From: Amborella trichopoda
Taxonomy: Eukaryota; Streptophyta; Magnoliopsida; Amborellales; Amborellaceae
Direction of reading: 5' to 3'
Assembly (NCBI RefSeq): GCF_000471905.2
Contig: NW_006500010.1
Coordinates: 1,779,315-1,843,314 of the forward strand
Length of the DNA stretch: 64,000 bases
Position numbers and translations under genes: made by a program. This document shows, in pieces, positions 1-11,500 of this stretch. Below the pieces are notes generated by a model. It was given only the letters and a program-made list of their open reading frames with translations. It ran no database searches and was not told the DNA's origin. Numbering within the stretch: position 1 is the stretch's first letter; every line of letters begins with the position of its first letter.

Positions 1-48
<48 letters not shown>

Positions 49-151
49 ATGAGTGGGCAGGCTAGGTTCTGAACCTTGGATGCAAGTGCTCTTATCCTCA
101 TGTCCCCCCTCTCTCTCTCTCTCTCCTAATTTGATCTTTTAAATGTCTCAG
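1..151. repeat. (TC)n microsatellite in the RopGAP intron
   Basis: Bases 1-45 are a pure TC run, with a second short run at about 108-125. Both lie in the intron before the last RopGAP exon, next to its polypyrimidine tract. Confidence 0.9.
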
Positions 152-757
152 ATGGCTGACCCATTGACAGCATTGATGCATGCTGTTCAAGTCATGAACT
201 TGCTCAAGACCTTGATTTTGAGATCTCTCAGAGCACGCCAAGAAACTGAAACAGGAGGTTACTCGCCATTTTTCTCTTCGCCAGATCAACATGCTCATGA
301 CGAAGATGAAAATGATGATGCTGATTTTGATGACGATTATGATGGGTTCGACAGTCAGCAAGAGTCAGTGGGCATGAGCTGTGAATTGAGGGCAAGCGAT
401 TATGATGAAGAGGAGGGGCACGACAGTCCTGAGTGTAGAGATGGGGGTGAAGATATTGAATGCTTCTTAAGGAGCCTCAATGAAAAGGAAGCCCATTTGA
501 ATGAACCTGACTTGTTGGGAAGAAAAATTGGAAGTGACTGTTCTATCAGTCCTAGCAGTGGATCAAGCAGCCGAGCATCAATGAGAATTGAAAAACCTTT
601 AAAGTTGAGTGAAGTCAATCTCAATGTCGAGTCTAAAACATCAATTCCTGAAAGCAAGAATGAAAGCTCAATCACAAGTGTGGAAGAGAGTGAAGAATCA
701 TCAGAAGAAATTTATAGTGCATCCAAGAAGAAGTGCTCTATGGAGATCTGTAGATAG
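152..757 (+). CDS. RopGAP (Rho-of-plants GTPase-activating protein), last coding exon, partial gene
   Basis: RopGAPs switch off ROP small GTPases at the plasma membrane and so shape polar growth and hypoxia/ROS signalling. The exon begins at 152 after a T-rich acceptor ending in CAG and opens with QMADPLTALMHAVQVMNLLK, the hallmark end of the GAP domain in plant CRIB-RopGAPs. An acidic, Ser/Glu-rich low-complexity tail of about 150 residues follows, normal for this family, with a TAG stop at 755-757. The CRIB motif and most of the GAP domain must lie on exons left of the window. An ATG at 143 is intronic and not the true start. Divergence is seen only in the poorly conserved tail. Family assignment is strong; which paralogue is not decided, although its neighbours point to the At4g03100 lineage. 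Confidence 0.85.
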   Translation: MADPLTALMHAVQVMNLLKTLILRSLRARQETETGGYSPFFSSPDQHAHDEDENDDADFDDDYDGFDSQQESVGMSCELRASDYDEEEGHDSPECRDGGEDIECFLRSLNEKEAHLNEPDLLGRKIGSDCSISPSSGSSSRASMRIEKPLKLSEVNLNVESKTSIPESKNESSITSVEESEESSEEIYSASKKKCSMEICR

Positions 758-1655
758 TACCATTGCGAAAGAAATGGTTGGGGTTTGCATGGAGCATGTT
801 AATGTTCCTTTTGTTGCTATTGTGCCAGGGTCTGGGTAACTAACATCGGTTTCTTTGAGGTTGGTGAGGTTATTAGAAAAAGATTTTGGTTTTCTGAAAT
901 ATCCATGGCTCTTTACGCCTGTAAATCGCTTTATCTTGATTGGTTTTGTCGAGTGGGGTTTGAAAATTGAGAGTAGTTGTGGAATGTGACTGACCAATTC
1001 AGCTTCAAGCTGAGAGTTACTTGCTACGAATGTGTTGATTCCCTGTTTCCTTTTTGAAACTTGGATCAGTATCATCACTGTGTGTCCTATTATTATGTAT
1101 TTTCTTTACCAAAAGTGTGTATTATGTAGTAACAGAATGAGCTGCTCATGCTCACTATCTAGGTCAATCTCTCGACCATTCATAGTTGAGAAAAGGTCGA
1201 TGGATGCCACAGCTGTTTATCATATATCTGACACAGGCTGTGCATGGTATGCTATTATATTAAAGTGCCTAGAGTCATCAGTTTACATTACAGGGATTTC
1301 ACGAACTTGGGGTGTCCTATAATGCTTAGTGAAAATGAAAACCTTATCTTAGATCCAGCCAATATGAACACTACATATGAATCAAAATATCTTAATGATG
1401 TTAACAAATGAATGATGAAAAAGACAAATGGGTCTCTTACATAAGTTATAGTAGTGGTTGTTTGCTTCTACAGTTTACATTCTATCTGTTCTTTGCTCTC
1501 ATATTTGTCTCTGGATTTGATATTCATCAGCAGTTGCCAAGGTGTTACGGATGTCCCTGATCACAATGGCATAGGAGACTGAAATTTTTTAGAAGCTTTG
1601 TTTAGGGAGAGGGTGGGGGGCTGGATGGGGTTGAGTAGCTACTATTAGGCTACTC
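758..1655. other. RopGAP 3' UTR and convergent intergenic spacer
   Basis: No coding signal on either strand. The left part should be RopGAP 3' UTR. The spacer separates two convergent genes (RopGAP + and PPR -). Small ORFs here are chance frames. Confidence 0.5.
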
Positions 1656-3623
1656 CTACCAGTAATCCTTACAAGAGCATGTGCCATAATTAAAGTGGTG
1701 AAACCTGATTCGGTCCCTCACCACTATCTCCCGACCATAGATCAATGATATCAATTTCGTTACAGAGTGGCAATCGCTACAAACCCGAAGATTCTTCACA
1801 ATCCTTAGGGTAGAGCCTGGTGGTGTGCTTATAAGCCCCAACCCAATGGCCAACTTCTCACTGTGATGCCCAAGAGCCTCTTCTTTCTCTTCCTCTTCAA
1901 TGTCATACAACACCATACCTGTTTCTGCCAAATATCCTTCTTTTTTCAACTTCCTCTTTAACTCATCCAACTTTTCATAAATTTCACCATATCTCGGGTG
2001 GGTTTTGTCACCCGAGACAAATTCATGAATCACATTGCCAAATTCTATTGAGCTCCAACCAGGAACCTTCTTAATTCCACTCTCTTGCATCATTTTTCTC
2101 ACTCTACTTACGTCCACCCATCTACCAGCCGAAGCATATATGTTAGATAGCAAAACATAGTCCCCACTACTATGAGCTTCCATATGTGCTATGACTCTCT
2201 CTCCTATCTGTACATTCTTGTATAGCCTGCAACCACCAAGCAAAGCTCTCCAAACAACAATATCAGGTTTTATCACCATGTTTCTTATCACCTCCTCTGC
2301 TTCATCAAGAAAGCCAGACCTACCAAGAAGGTCAACCATACAAGCATAATGCTCGACAATTGGTTTCACTCCATAAATTTTCATGGTATTATAAAAGTGG
2401 GCTCGACCCTGGTCTATGAACCCACCATGGCTACACGCCGAGAGCACCCCAATAAAGGTGATCTGGTCTGGTTTCTCAATCCCCTCTTTCCTCAATTGCT
2501 TGAAGAATTCTAAAGCTTGTGCTGCTCGACCATGAATGGCTAACCCGTTAATCATGGCATTCCAAGCGCACAAATTCTTTCTTTGCTTCAATCCGGTGAA
2601 AACTTGCAAACCTAATTCGACCTCTCCACATTTTGAGTACATATCAACCAGTGCAGAGCCTAAAAAAGCATCCAATTTCATGCCCTTGCGCTCAATGTAA
2701 GCATGGGTCCATTTTCCTGTATCTAAAGCTCCCAAACCGGCACAAGCTGAGAGTATAGTGGCCATGGTTGTCGCATTGGGTTTTAAATTCTGAACCTTCT
2801 GCATCTCTCTAAAAAAAAATATGGCTTCCGCATATAACCCATTTTGGGTGTAGCCAGATACCATGGCGTTCCAAGCCACCACATCTTTTTCTGGCATTTC
2901 ATCGAAAAACTTTCGAGCTGAACCTAAATCTCCATTATCAGAGTACCCCACCAAAATTGCAGTCCAAGCAGAGGGACTACCAAGCTCAGGCATGTCTTTG
3001 AAGAGGTCTAGAGCTGAACCCAATTCACCAGACTTAACATAGCCATTGATCATGGAGCTATAAGAAACTTCATCTCTCTGACCCATTTCATTGAACAGTT
3101 GCCTAGCAATGAAGACATGCCCACAGAGGGAGTATAGATGGATTAACCCATTGTTGAAAAATGTATAAGAGACCATGCCAAGCTTATAGGCAAAAGAATG
3201 GAGCTGAAATCCTACAGATAGGGAGAGAGAAAGTGATGAGGAGAGAGAGAGGGCCTTGAGGAGGAATTGGAAGGTGTAGTGATTGGGACGATGGGTATGC
3301 ATGTGAGAAGTGAAGAATGTGATGGCATTACATGGTGATGGTGAATGGGCCATGGCTCTGATGATGGAGTTGAGATGGTAGATGGATGGGTTGTATAGGT
3401 GATTGAAGAGGAGCTTAGCATAGTGTATGCTGGTGGTGGGAAGGTGGAGTAGGCCTGTGAGTATGGTGGTGATGATAGCATGGTATGATGATGATGGTGG
3501 TGATGGGGATGTGATAATGGCATGGGCATGGATCTGTTGGAGATGGTTTATGCATGTGCATGCGCGGATGAGAGAGAGGATATGTTTTTTTAGTTTGTGA
3601 GGGTGGTGGGTGTGAAGCGCCAT
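1656..3623 (-). CDS. Pentatricopeptide repeat protein, PLS-E-DYW subgroup (PCMP-H type)
   Basis: A 655-aa intronless protein, typical for DYW PPRs. These are sequence-specific organellar RNA-binding proteins, usually C-to-U editing factors in plastids or mitochondria. An N-terminal region of about 55 residues is Ser/His/Pro-rich and may hold a poor transit peptide. About ten P/L/S-type repeats follow (for example DVVAWNAMVSGYTQNGLYAE, near residue 250). E/E+ motifs come next (VPGWSSIEFGNVIHEFVSGD). The C-terminal DYW deaminase-like domain carries the HSE zinc/catalytic motif, the CSDCH zinc ligands and the exact terminal tripeptide DYW. The ATG at 3621-3623 is the first in frame. The first 200 bp of the reading frame are strongly GT-biased, giving long spurious ORFs in the other frames. 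Target transcript unknown. The gene interrupts a RopGAP-BRN neighbourhood. Confidence 0.95.
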   Translation of the reverse strand: MALHTHHPHKLKKHILSLIRACTCINHLQQIHAHAIITSPSPPSSSYHAIITTILTGLLHLPTTSIHYAKLLFNHLYNPSIYHLNSIIRAMAHSPSPCNAITFFTSHMHTHRPNHYTFQFLLKALSLSSSLSLSLSVGFQLHSFAYKLGMVSYTFFNNGLIHLYSLCGHVFIARQLFNEMGQRDEVSYSSMINGYVKSGELGSALDLFKDMPELGSPSAWTAILVGYSDNGDLGSARKFFDEMPEKDVVAWNAMVSGYTQNGLYAEAIFFFREMQKVQNLKPNATTMATILSACAGLGALDTGKWTHAYIERKGMKLDAFLGSALVDMYSKCGEVELGLQVFTGLKQRKNLCAWNAMINGLAIHGRAAQALEFFKQLRKEGIEKPDQITFIGVLSACSHGGFIDQGRAHFYNTMKIYGVKPIVEHYACMVDLLGRSGFLDEAEEVIRNMVIKPDIVVWRALLGGCRLYKNVQIGERVIAHMEAHSSGDYVLLSNIYASAGRWVDVSRVRKMMQESGIKKVPGWSSIEFGNVIHEFVSGDKTHPRYGEIYEKLDELKRKLKKEGYLAETGMVLYDIEEEEKEEALGHHSEKLAIGLGLISTPPGSTLRIVKNLRVCSDCHSVTKLISLIYGREIVVRDRIRFHHFNYGTCSCKDYW

Positions 3624-3659
3624 TCATGAGATGGGGCAATGGTGGTAATGGAGGGCGGC

Positions 3660-3690
3660 CAAATTCAAATTCAAATTCAAATATATTGTT
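3660..3690. repeat. Short ATTCAAA tandem repeat upstream of the PPR gene
   Basis: About four copies of a 6-base AAATTC unit, 40-70 bp upstream of the PPR start. A short (TA)n run follows near 3757-3776. Likely neutral simple sequence. Confidence 0.7.
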
Positions 3691-4615
3691 TGGTTATTTG
3701 ATGCAAGGGCGAGAGATTGTGCGGGTTGATATGCTGTACACTCGCTTGCAAGGTGGATATATATATATATATATATAGAGTGAACTTTTTATTTATTTTT
3801 ATTGATTTTTGGTAAAATGCATCCAAATTTATGATGTACGGTATGGTCTTTGGTATAGGATAATGGCGAACCAAAATTTGTATTAGCGGACCCTAATCAA
3901 TAGATCCCGATTAATTGAAAGAAGACCATGATGATGCATTGGATCTGGTTTTTCGGTTGGTTAATTTAGAGGGGAAAGGATCCCCTACAGAAGAGCAGTT
4001 CAGGAGTATACAAACTGGTGATTCTCCAACCCTAGGTTGGATAGACTGATTCCAGTTTTGACTGTGGGATTTTTCAATCTGAGATTCTAAACGTGGTCGT
4101 AGCTGGTTGGTTCTATGGCACATTATCATTTCGGACATTTAAAAATTTGAATATAAACACAAGCTATGTTTGCTAGGATCGTGATCCTCTGGAGTGCCCA
4201 GATTCTCAACAGTCATTAAAATTAAAATTAAGTTTACAAAAAAATTCCATTTTACTTTTAGATTTTCAAAATAGACACCCATGTTCATATTTTATAATCT
4301 TGTCTTCTCAAAATATTTTATACTCTTGTACTACTTTTTGAGAGGCTACAGTGTATTTGAACTTTATTTGTTTATGTACATATGATTGATCTCAAATTTG
4401 GGAAATACATATTACCATCACATGCTTGTAAAAACTATAAAGAAATAAAAAAAATTAAAAAAAGAACAACATAATTTAACAATAAAGGACTTCAAAGGCC
4501 CCACTTTTTCTGTTGATCTAAATGACTTACCTCTCTCTCTCTCTCTCTCACTACTATGACCGCCACCATACCACTGTTGCCAAAATACTATGGATCACAA
4601 CTGACGCAATTAAAA
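3691..4615. other. Intergenic, PPR upstream region
   Basis: AT-rich sequence with no credible coding frame and no recognised repeat apart from a short (CT)n at 4532-4548. It should contain the PPR promoter, but no convincing motif was identified. Confidence 0.4.
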
Positions 4616-4993
4616 GGTGTGGTTTGTATAGAGCCGAGGCTCTAAACAATCAAAGTAAAGCACACCTTCAAATAGTGCCGAGAAATATGATTTCAATACC
4701 AAAAATCTTTGTGATAGCCTTCAAATAAATTTTCATCTTTAATTATAAAAGTTCAAGCTTCAAAAATAGTGTAGATCCAACATATTTATGAAAACTTGAA
4801 AATCATAAAAATTGATCATCCAAAAATGCATTACAAGATGCACTATATCCAAAACTTGAAATCTATTTTTTTCTCATGATCAAGATGATCAATTTGAGGA
4901 TATTTGAGCATCAAAATAACCTCTTCTAGTGAAATTTTTGAGGTGGGCTCTTATTTGATTGTTTAGAGCCTGGGCTCTATATAAACTTTTTCC
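4616..4993. mobile_element. MULE-type MITE, copy 1 of a five-copy family
   Basis: About 378 bp with long imperfect terminal inverted repeats. The left end reads GGTGTGGTTTGTATAGAGCC and the inverted right end GGAAAAAGTTTATATAGAGC. Both continue into a shared AGGCTCTAAACAATCAAA block. The interior (CTTGAAAATC, GCACTAT and similar blocks) matches the copies at 24964, 29433, 42542 and 48446. No clean target duplication is visible at this copy. It has no coding capacity. Confidence 0.8.
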
Positions 4994-6422
4994 AACCTTA
5001 TATTATTCATTTATTTCAAGTTCATAAAATATATCATCATATTTGAGAACTTTAAGCAAAAGGCTGAAGTCCTTATACTTGAGATTGTAGAAATTCTAAG
5101 TTGCTACTGTCCCAATCTATAACAACAATCCTATCAAAAGCCGTAGAAAGCATTAAGCTGAGAAAAGATACAAGAAAGATGAGTACTAGAAAAAAGGTCT
5201 TATCCAAGAATAGTAAGTGTGAATAAATTGGATGTAATGCTGGTGAAAATTCATCAAAAGAAGTTCCTGGTAATCGTTCGAGCATGTGACTAAATCAGCT
5301 GCAAAATCTGGAAGACATTGTGTGCTCAAGACTGCAATACCGATGACATGAAAATAGACATTTATTTATTATTGGATTTCTAGATAGGATACAAAAGAGA
5401 ACAATGTCAAGATCAAACCATTACAATTTAAAAGGAGAAAAAAAAAAAAGCAACAGACAAATCTCCAAGTGCCTTTTCAGTCTAGTCAAATTTCCAACTC
5501 AAAAAGAATCCTAAGCTCCGAATTATTTAAGCAAATCCTTCATTATTAAACAACAAAAAAGGATGGGGGATTCAAATTGTGCCTTCTACCCTTCCAGTTT
5601 CTTCCAGTCATGTTCAGTATGCAGATGAAATGTTGAAAGAGCATACCGCAAGTATTTTGTTGGTATGCTCTCACAGATTTATTTGGAATCAGAGGTTCCT
5701 GATAGGATTCTCCAAGTTTCATGTCATGATCAAAGATTTACTCTCTTTGATCACGTGAGCAAAACCTCTAATTTCCATTCCCTGCTGATCAGTCTTATTT
5801 GGAACTTTAAATATTTTTAGTCTGTCAATTCACAAGTCCTGTCAACACTATTGTCACTTTACAGAGAGCAACGACAATTTGTGAACGTCATTTGTAACTT
5901 AAGGTTGGCAATAACAGAAACGAAGATGCGAAAGGCGCAGTATGCTATATAGTCCAATTGATAATTGGAATCATAGCCCACTGGGGCCAAGACCATATTC
6001 TATGAGATGATAGATAATGAGGAAGGGAGTGGGAACCACCAGAACATGAAATTACCCAATATAATGGTCCTACTTTATCTCCATGACAATCCATCATTTC
6101 ATTAGAAGGTCACAAACGTGCATTGGGTTAGAGTATGATTTCCCAGTGAGAAAACCTCATAACCACAGCTTGCCTTCAAAGTTCAAAATGTAGGCATCTT
6201 CACTGAAGGAAAATGGGCCACTACCAACCTGAACACATCCCTTCGAAATACCACCTACACCGTTTGAAGTAACTGAGTCAAACACTGTACGCTACGCAAC
6301 TCCAGCACCTCCTAGAGAAGCATATGATTTTGAAGTGTGCGGCCTTCTTTTCTGAAAGAAATGGGTAGCTTTTCATTGGCATGTCTCAAACAAATGGAAG
6401 GCCAAAAACACCAGAATATGAC
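4994..6422. other. Intergenic spacer
   Basis: No gene or clear repeat recognised. Small ORFs on the minus strand (for example 5073-5285) have no family resemblance. Confidence 0.4.
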
Positions 6423-7557
6423 TTTTTTTTTTGAGAGAAGACAACTTGTATTAAGAGTAAGGAAAGAGTATACAGACAGTACCCTAATACAGGGTCCAAT
6501 GGGTACATGAAAGGAAATTAGATACAAAATTCTGTGCAAGATTCTTTGCATTCTCGATCTGAGAACAGTGTAAAAAAAGGTCTTAGATGCCAAGCTGAAT
6601 GGGAGCTGCTGCTCCGTCTTTGGCAAGGGTATCAGCCAGTGAATTAGCTTCACGCCAGATATGAGTCCAGGAAACTACAATTGGGCTGATAATGTCACCG
6701 ATTTCATCAAAGATGCGAGCTAGTCTCCAAGGAGGAACGGCTGACAACGATGGATTTGGAGTCACCTTCAATGGTAATGTGATTGCCCACTCAGGTCTCT
6801 ACAACCTCATGCATTCAAGCAATGCAGTAGCCTCTGCTGTTGTGCTGTCGTTGAAACCAATGTGTTTGGAGAGGGAGCAAAAGGTGTGGCCAGACCGGTC
6901 CCTGAATAGGCCTCCAACCCTGACAGGTCCTGGATTTCCTAGGGAACATCCATCGACGTTAAGTTTAATCCATCCAGGTTGGGGGCCGCCAAATCGAGGG
7001 CCAGGCCACCCTCAGGGTGGTTAGGTGGCACAACTGGAGCCATTTAGGCCAGAAGTCTGAGGTGGAGAAACCTCTAAACTGCTTGAGGTTCTTGGTCCAG
7101 AAAATGACCAAAGAGAACACTTTCTCCTTGAGGCTGGCTGCTGAGCTACTTTCACCTCTGAAGATTCTATGGTTTCTTTCAATCCAAGTGGATCATAAAG
7201 TGGCAGAGACCATGGCCTTCCAAAGAATGGTTCCAGCTTTGGGCCAAGGGACGGATTGAGAGAGGTTGAAGAGGCCAGGGACAGACTGAGGGGTGATCCA
7301 AACCCAGCCAAAAAGTTGAAGGATTTGCCCCCAAAGGTATTCGGCTACTGGGTAAGGGAGGAACAGGTGGGCGTTAGTTTCTTCGGCATTTTGGTACATG
7401 GCAGAGCGGTTGGGAAGAGGGATTCCTCTCATTTGAATTTGATCCACGGTAAGCACCCTTTGGTAGCTAGAGAGCCAATTGAAGATTTGAAGCACAAATC
7501 AGCCCTTAATCCGAACGCTCTGTTCTAGAGTGTGACCAACACCAACTACTGCAATTT
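6423..7557 (-). mobile_element. 5'-truncated L1-type LINE (zinc-knuckle and RNase H end of ORF2)
   Basis: Read on the minus strand. The 5' part (about 7495-7130) encodes the zf-RVT region (NAEETNAHLF...), then WIERNHRIFRG, a hallmark of plant LINE ORF2. Near 6771-6590 comes an RNase-H-like end with WTHIWREANSLADTLAKDG. The 3' UTR end (ATTAATACAAGTTGTCTTCT-like) runs into ten A (T on + at 6423-6432), the LINE tail. The ORF2 frame has an in-frame TGA just before WIERNHRIF, so this is a dead copy. Everything upstream of zf-RVT is missing, the usual result of incomplete target-primed reverse transcription. A weak target duplication (ACCAGAA-TAT) may flank it at about 6411 and 7561; the right boundary is approximate. 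Confidence 0.85.
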
Positions 7558-8566
7558 CAAACCAGAAGATATCAAGTGAGAGAAGGGTTCACCATATAAT
7601 CACAGGCAAAAGTAGTACAACTCCCAATGGAGAAGACAATCTATAGATAATGAGGTTTACAAATTACAGAAATACCGCCTTGGATTCATGCATCACCTGG
7701 AGGATCATACCGAATCTCGAGACAGGACACATAGGACAACTGGAACACAAAACCACACAAACAAGAATAACAACAAGCTAACAACGGACACAAAAGATAC
7801 ACAAACAGTACCTGAAGTCCCACTGCACATCGAAACAGGTGTCTTCGACAGAAATAACATCATGAACAAAGCAGTTCACATACGTTTTGACTTTGGAAAC
7901 AGCCATTTTAAGGACATTCACTGCTTTGGTAGGAGGAACACCTGTAGCTACTGAACATCTCAAACAACTTCACAGGAAACAACAAAGGGACAAAACAAAG
8001 ACATACATCACGGGTAACAGGGAACAACATTGACAAAGCATACACAGTAAACTCACAACAAAATCACAGAAACACAGAGAACAAAACAGACCTCAAATTT
8101 GAAAGGATTCAACATTGAAGCCCTAAATTGGATTGAGTCTCCAATTAATTTTGAAAAACAGATGAAGAAGAGTAAAGTGCATATTAAGGGCACATTATGA
8201 TAGAAGTGGAAGCCCAATAACCCAAAGATTTTGTTCCACACTCGTACGAAATTTTAAATTTCATCTCTAAATAAGCCTCCAAGGTTTCAAAAATTACAAA
8301 TAATTAACATCAGTACATAGATATGTTTGCACATAATGATGCATTTTAACTATTTCCATCCTTTTGAGCAGCAACCAGTTCCCACCTTTAATCAATGATG
8401 GGCAGGAGTAATATATAGGACCATTAATTATCCTTCACCTGCTCCACATAATAGCTGATAAGATAATCAAAAGCCCAACAATGCATGAGCTTATCTCGGA
8501 TGCAGTGCCAAATCAGCACAATACAAAAAATGTTGTTCATATATCTCCATGCTGTAACTTGAGGTA
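7558..8566. other. Spacer and likely 3' UTR of the BRN-like gene
   Basis: No conserved frame. The part adjacent to 8567 should be the 3' UTR of the minus-strand RNA-binding gene. AC-rich stretches (7690-8060) give long but meaningless ORFs. Confidence 0.4.
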
Positions 8567-11500
8567 TTAATAGGGTTTACTTTGTTTGTTGTCTCTCTTA
8601 AGCTGAACCTTCAACTTCTTACCACTTAATTGACAACCATTCATCACATTGATTGCAGCCTGGGCTGCAGCAGGTGAGTCATAACTAACAAAACCTGCAA
8701 ACAATAGCTGTAAAGTTAGTAATGCAAACGACAACCTGCATTAGCTTTAGATTTTGCCAAAGCCAAAAGTGAATCTCACCAAAGCATTTGCTAACACCAG
8801 TTGCTTTGTCAACAAATACTTTAGCGCTCAACACCCGACCAAATGCTTGGAACGCATTTGAAAGTTCCTGATCACCAAAGTCTTGTGGAATATGATATAT
8901 AAATAGATTGGCACCAGGAGGACCTGTTACTGAGAACACTAGTCAAACATATGCAATGATCTTTGATTCACCCAAACGGTGATTAAAAAAAAAAGTTAAA
9001 ATACACAATGAGAGTTTTACCACCTTCAACCTGTGATCCAGAGCTTGTACTGACATTGGAAGATGTGGAATTGGTCTTGGGGATAGAAGCAGGGTTTGAA
9101 CCAGGGGTAGCAGCCAAAGGCCTAGGGCTCATCATACCACCTGGATATGCCATAGGATACTGAAGGCCAGGCACACCAGGATATCCAGAACCTAGATAAC
9201 CCGCAGTTTGCATTGTACCAAAATTTCTTGGTGCCATACCAGAAGCAAGATCAGGTGCCATGTTGCGCAAAGCAGTTCCTTGATTGACAGGTGGAACCAT
9301 GTTATGTAGACCTGGTTGATTTTGCAATGATGGCAGGGGGTATTGCATAAGCCCATAAGTTCCAGGTGCCTATAAACCAAAATAAACAAATAAATAGGAA
9401 AACAAATAGAGCTACTTACTTTAAAAAGAAATATGCCATGATGAAGAATTTAGGCTTAGGGGTATGGGGTGGTTACTTATGATTTGAGTAAAGCTGACAA
9501 GAATCAATTGGAACTCACAATTTCTGCATAGCCGGATGCTAGTGCTGTTTCTAGTCAGGCTTAAGACATTAATGGGTTGCTTATTTGTGAAAGGCTGTTT
9601 TACCAATGTCATTTGTGGGGCAATGGGGGATACCCTATTCCACAATGACACGAAAATGTGACCAAGGAGATAAATTCTATAGAGAAATCCTTGAAGCATG
9701 TTCACAAAAAAGAGGTATTCTTCCTGAATAATCATGAAAAGTGGATCTCAGACATTATTGGGTTACTTATTTGTGAAAGGCTGTTTACCAATGTCATTTG
9801 TGGGGCAATGGCGAATACCCTATTCCACAATGACATGAAAATGTAACCAAGGAGATAAATTCTATAGAGAAATCCTTTAAGCATGTTCACAAAAAAGTGG
9901 TATTCTTCCTGAATAATCATGAAAAAGCTAGCTGGAGTGGGTCTCTAGATTTGGGTAATTATGAAGCTGTTTTTGTTTCCGTAACCAAGGTCTGAAGTTG
10001 TTTCTTTTCTGATATGTGACTCAACCATGCAAAATGAAGCAGCCTGAATGAACAAACATACTCTTCATACCAAATCTTAGAGTGAAAATAATTGCACCCA
10101 CAAACATTAACCATGGACTTTTGAATCATTACATGTGAAGCTTACACATTATTATAAGTTTCATGAGCAGTTTAACAACGCCAGATAAACACCTCACACA
10201 ATAAGACAACATGTTTTTCCTTAGTAAATGCCATGAATGTGATAAAAGAGCCAAACCTGATAGCCAAAACTATTAAAAGGTGGCATGTATCCCATTGGCA
10301 TGGCCCCAAAAAGTGAAGGTTGCTGTGAATCAATGCTTGGGACATTTGGAGGTTGAGATTGAGCCTTTTGGGCTCGTCGAGCTTGTCTTTCTTTTTCTGT
10401 ATCCGCCCACTTAACAACTAAAGGTACACTAGAGCCCTGGAAATACAAAATAGAGTTGGTTGGCAAGAATTAAATTTTCCTTCTACAAGTACCTATTTTT
10501 TCCAAAAGTAGCAATACAAGTTTAAAAGTCTTTAACCATTGACCCATAAGAAAAGCCTTATGTCAGATTTACTACCACAACTCTTCAGATCCAAACACTA
10601 ATATAGGACTGATGCTTCTATGACTCCACATATCCACTATATTGGCAACAAGATCAGAATTACTACAGTTCCTTAGCCCCTAATACAAATGACAATGATA
10701 TTGATTTTCTTTTATTTAAGAGAAACCTACTTCAGGTAGCATTATACCTCCTAGAGTTACCACGAAATGCTCGACCTTTTGACTTGTTCACCAAACTAAG
10801 ACCAGACCTGTAATCCTCTTTTCCTAGAGGAGAAATTACACAGATCTATAGAACAAATTCGAGCGACTGCCTCAACACATTATGTTCGTTTGTATATGCT
10901 TGGAATCTAATTCGCTAACCGGTTGAGACAAGGGCACAAACTTTATCTAGAACCGTTATCTATTAAATTCTAAAAATCATAAGGTCCTTTGGTGTTACTA
11001 TACCTCATTTCAGAATATTTTGAAGGAACTTTTAGAAAGAAAAAAGGAAAGTGGAAACAGACCTCCATCTTATACTTCCCATTGATGCCCTCTAAAGCTG
11101 CAACAGCTTGCTCTCTTGTCTCAAACTTTAAAAAGGCACAACCTGCTATAACAAATGAAGAGAAAAACAAAAAAATGGAGAGAGAGAAAGAGAGAGAAGA
11201 AGAAGATCATATGAGATTTTCTTTTAAGCCAAAAATTCTAGAAAGCTACAGATGAGTGTGACCAACAGAACCCAAGACAGTAAGCCATAGTAAAAGAGAA
11301 AAAAAAAGGGCGAAGGGCATACCTTTGCTTGTTTGTTGGGAACCTCTTAAGATTTGCAAATCTTTAATATTTCCATATTTGGAAAATATAGCAGATACCT
11401 CTGAATCCAAAACATTCTTTGGCAGCATGCCAATGAAAAGCTTATGTTCTGGAAATATCCAGAAGAAAAAACGAAAGACATGATTTATGAATTAATCATG

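Noticed and set aside
3212-3639. His/Ser/Pro-rich ORFs at the 5' end of the PPR gene
   Set aside because: Alternative frames of the GT-biased PPR N-terminal coding sequence.
7688-7954. 88-aa plus-strand ORF
   Set aside because: AC-rich composition only; opposite strand also open and no homologue recognised.
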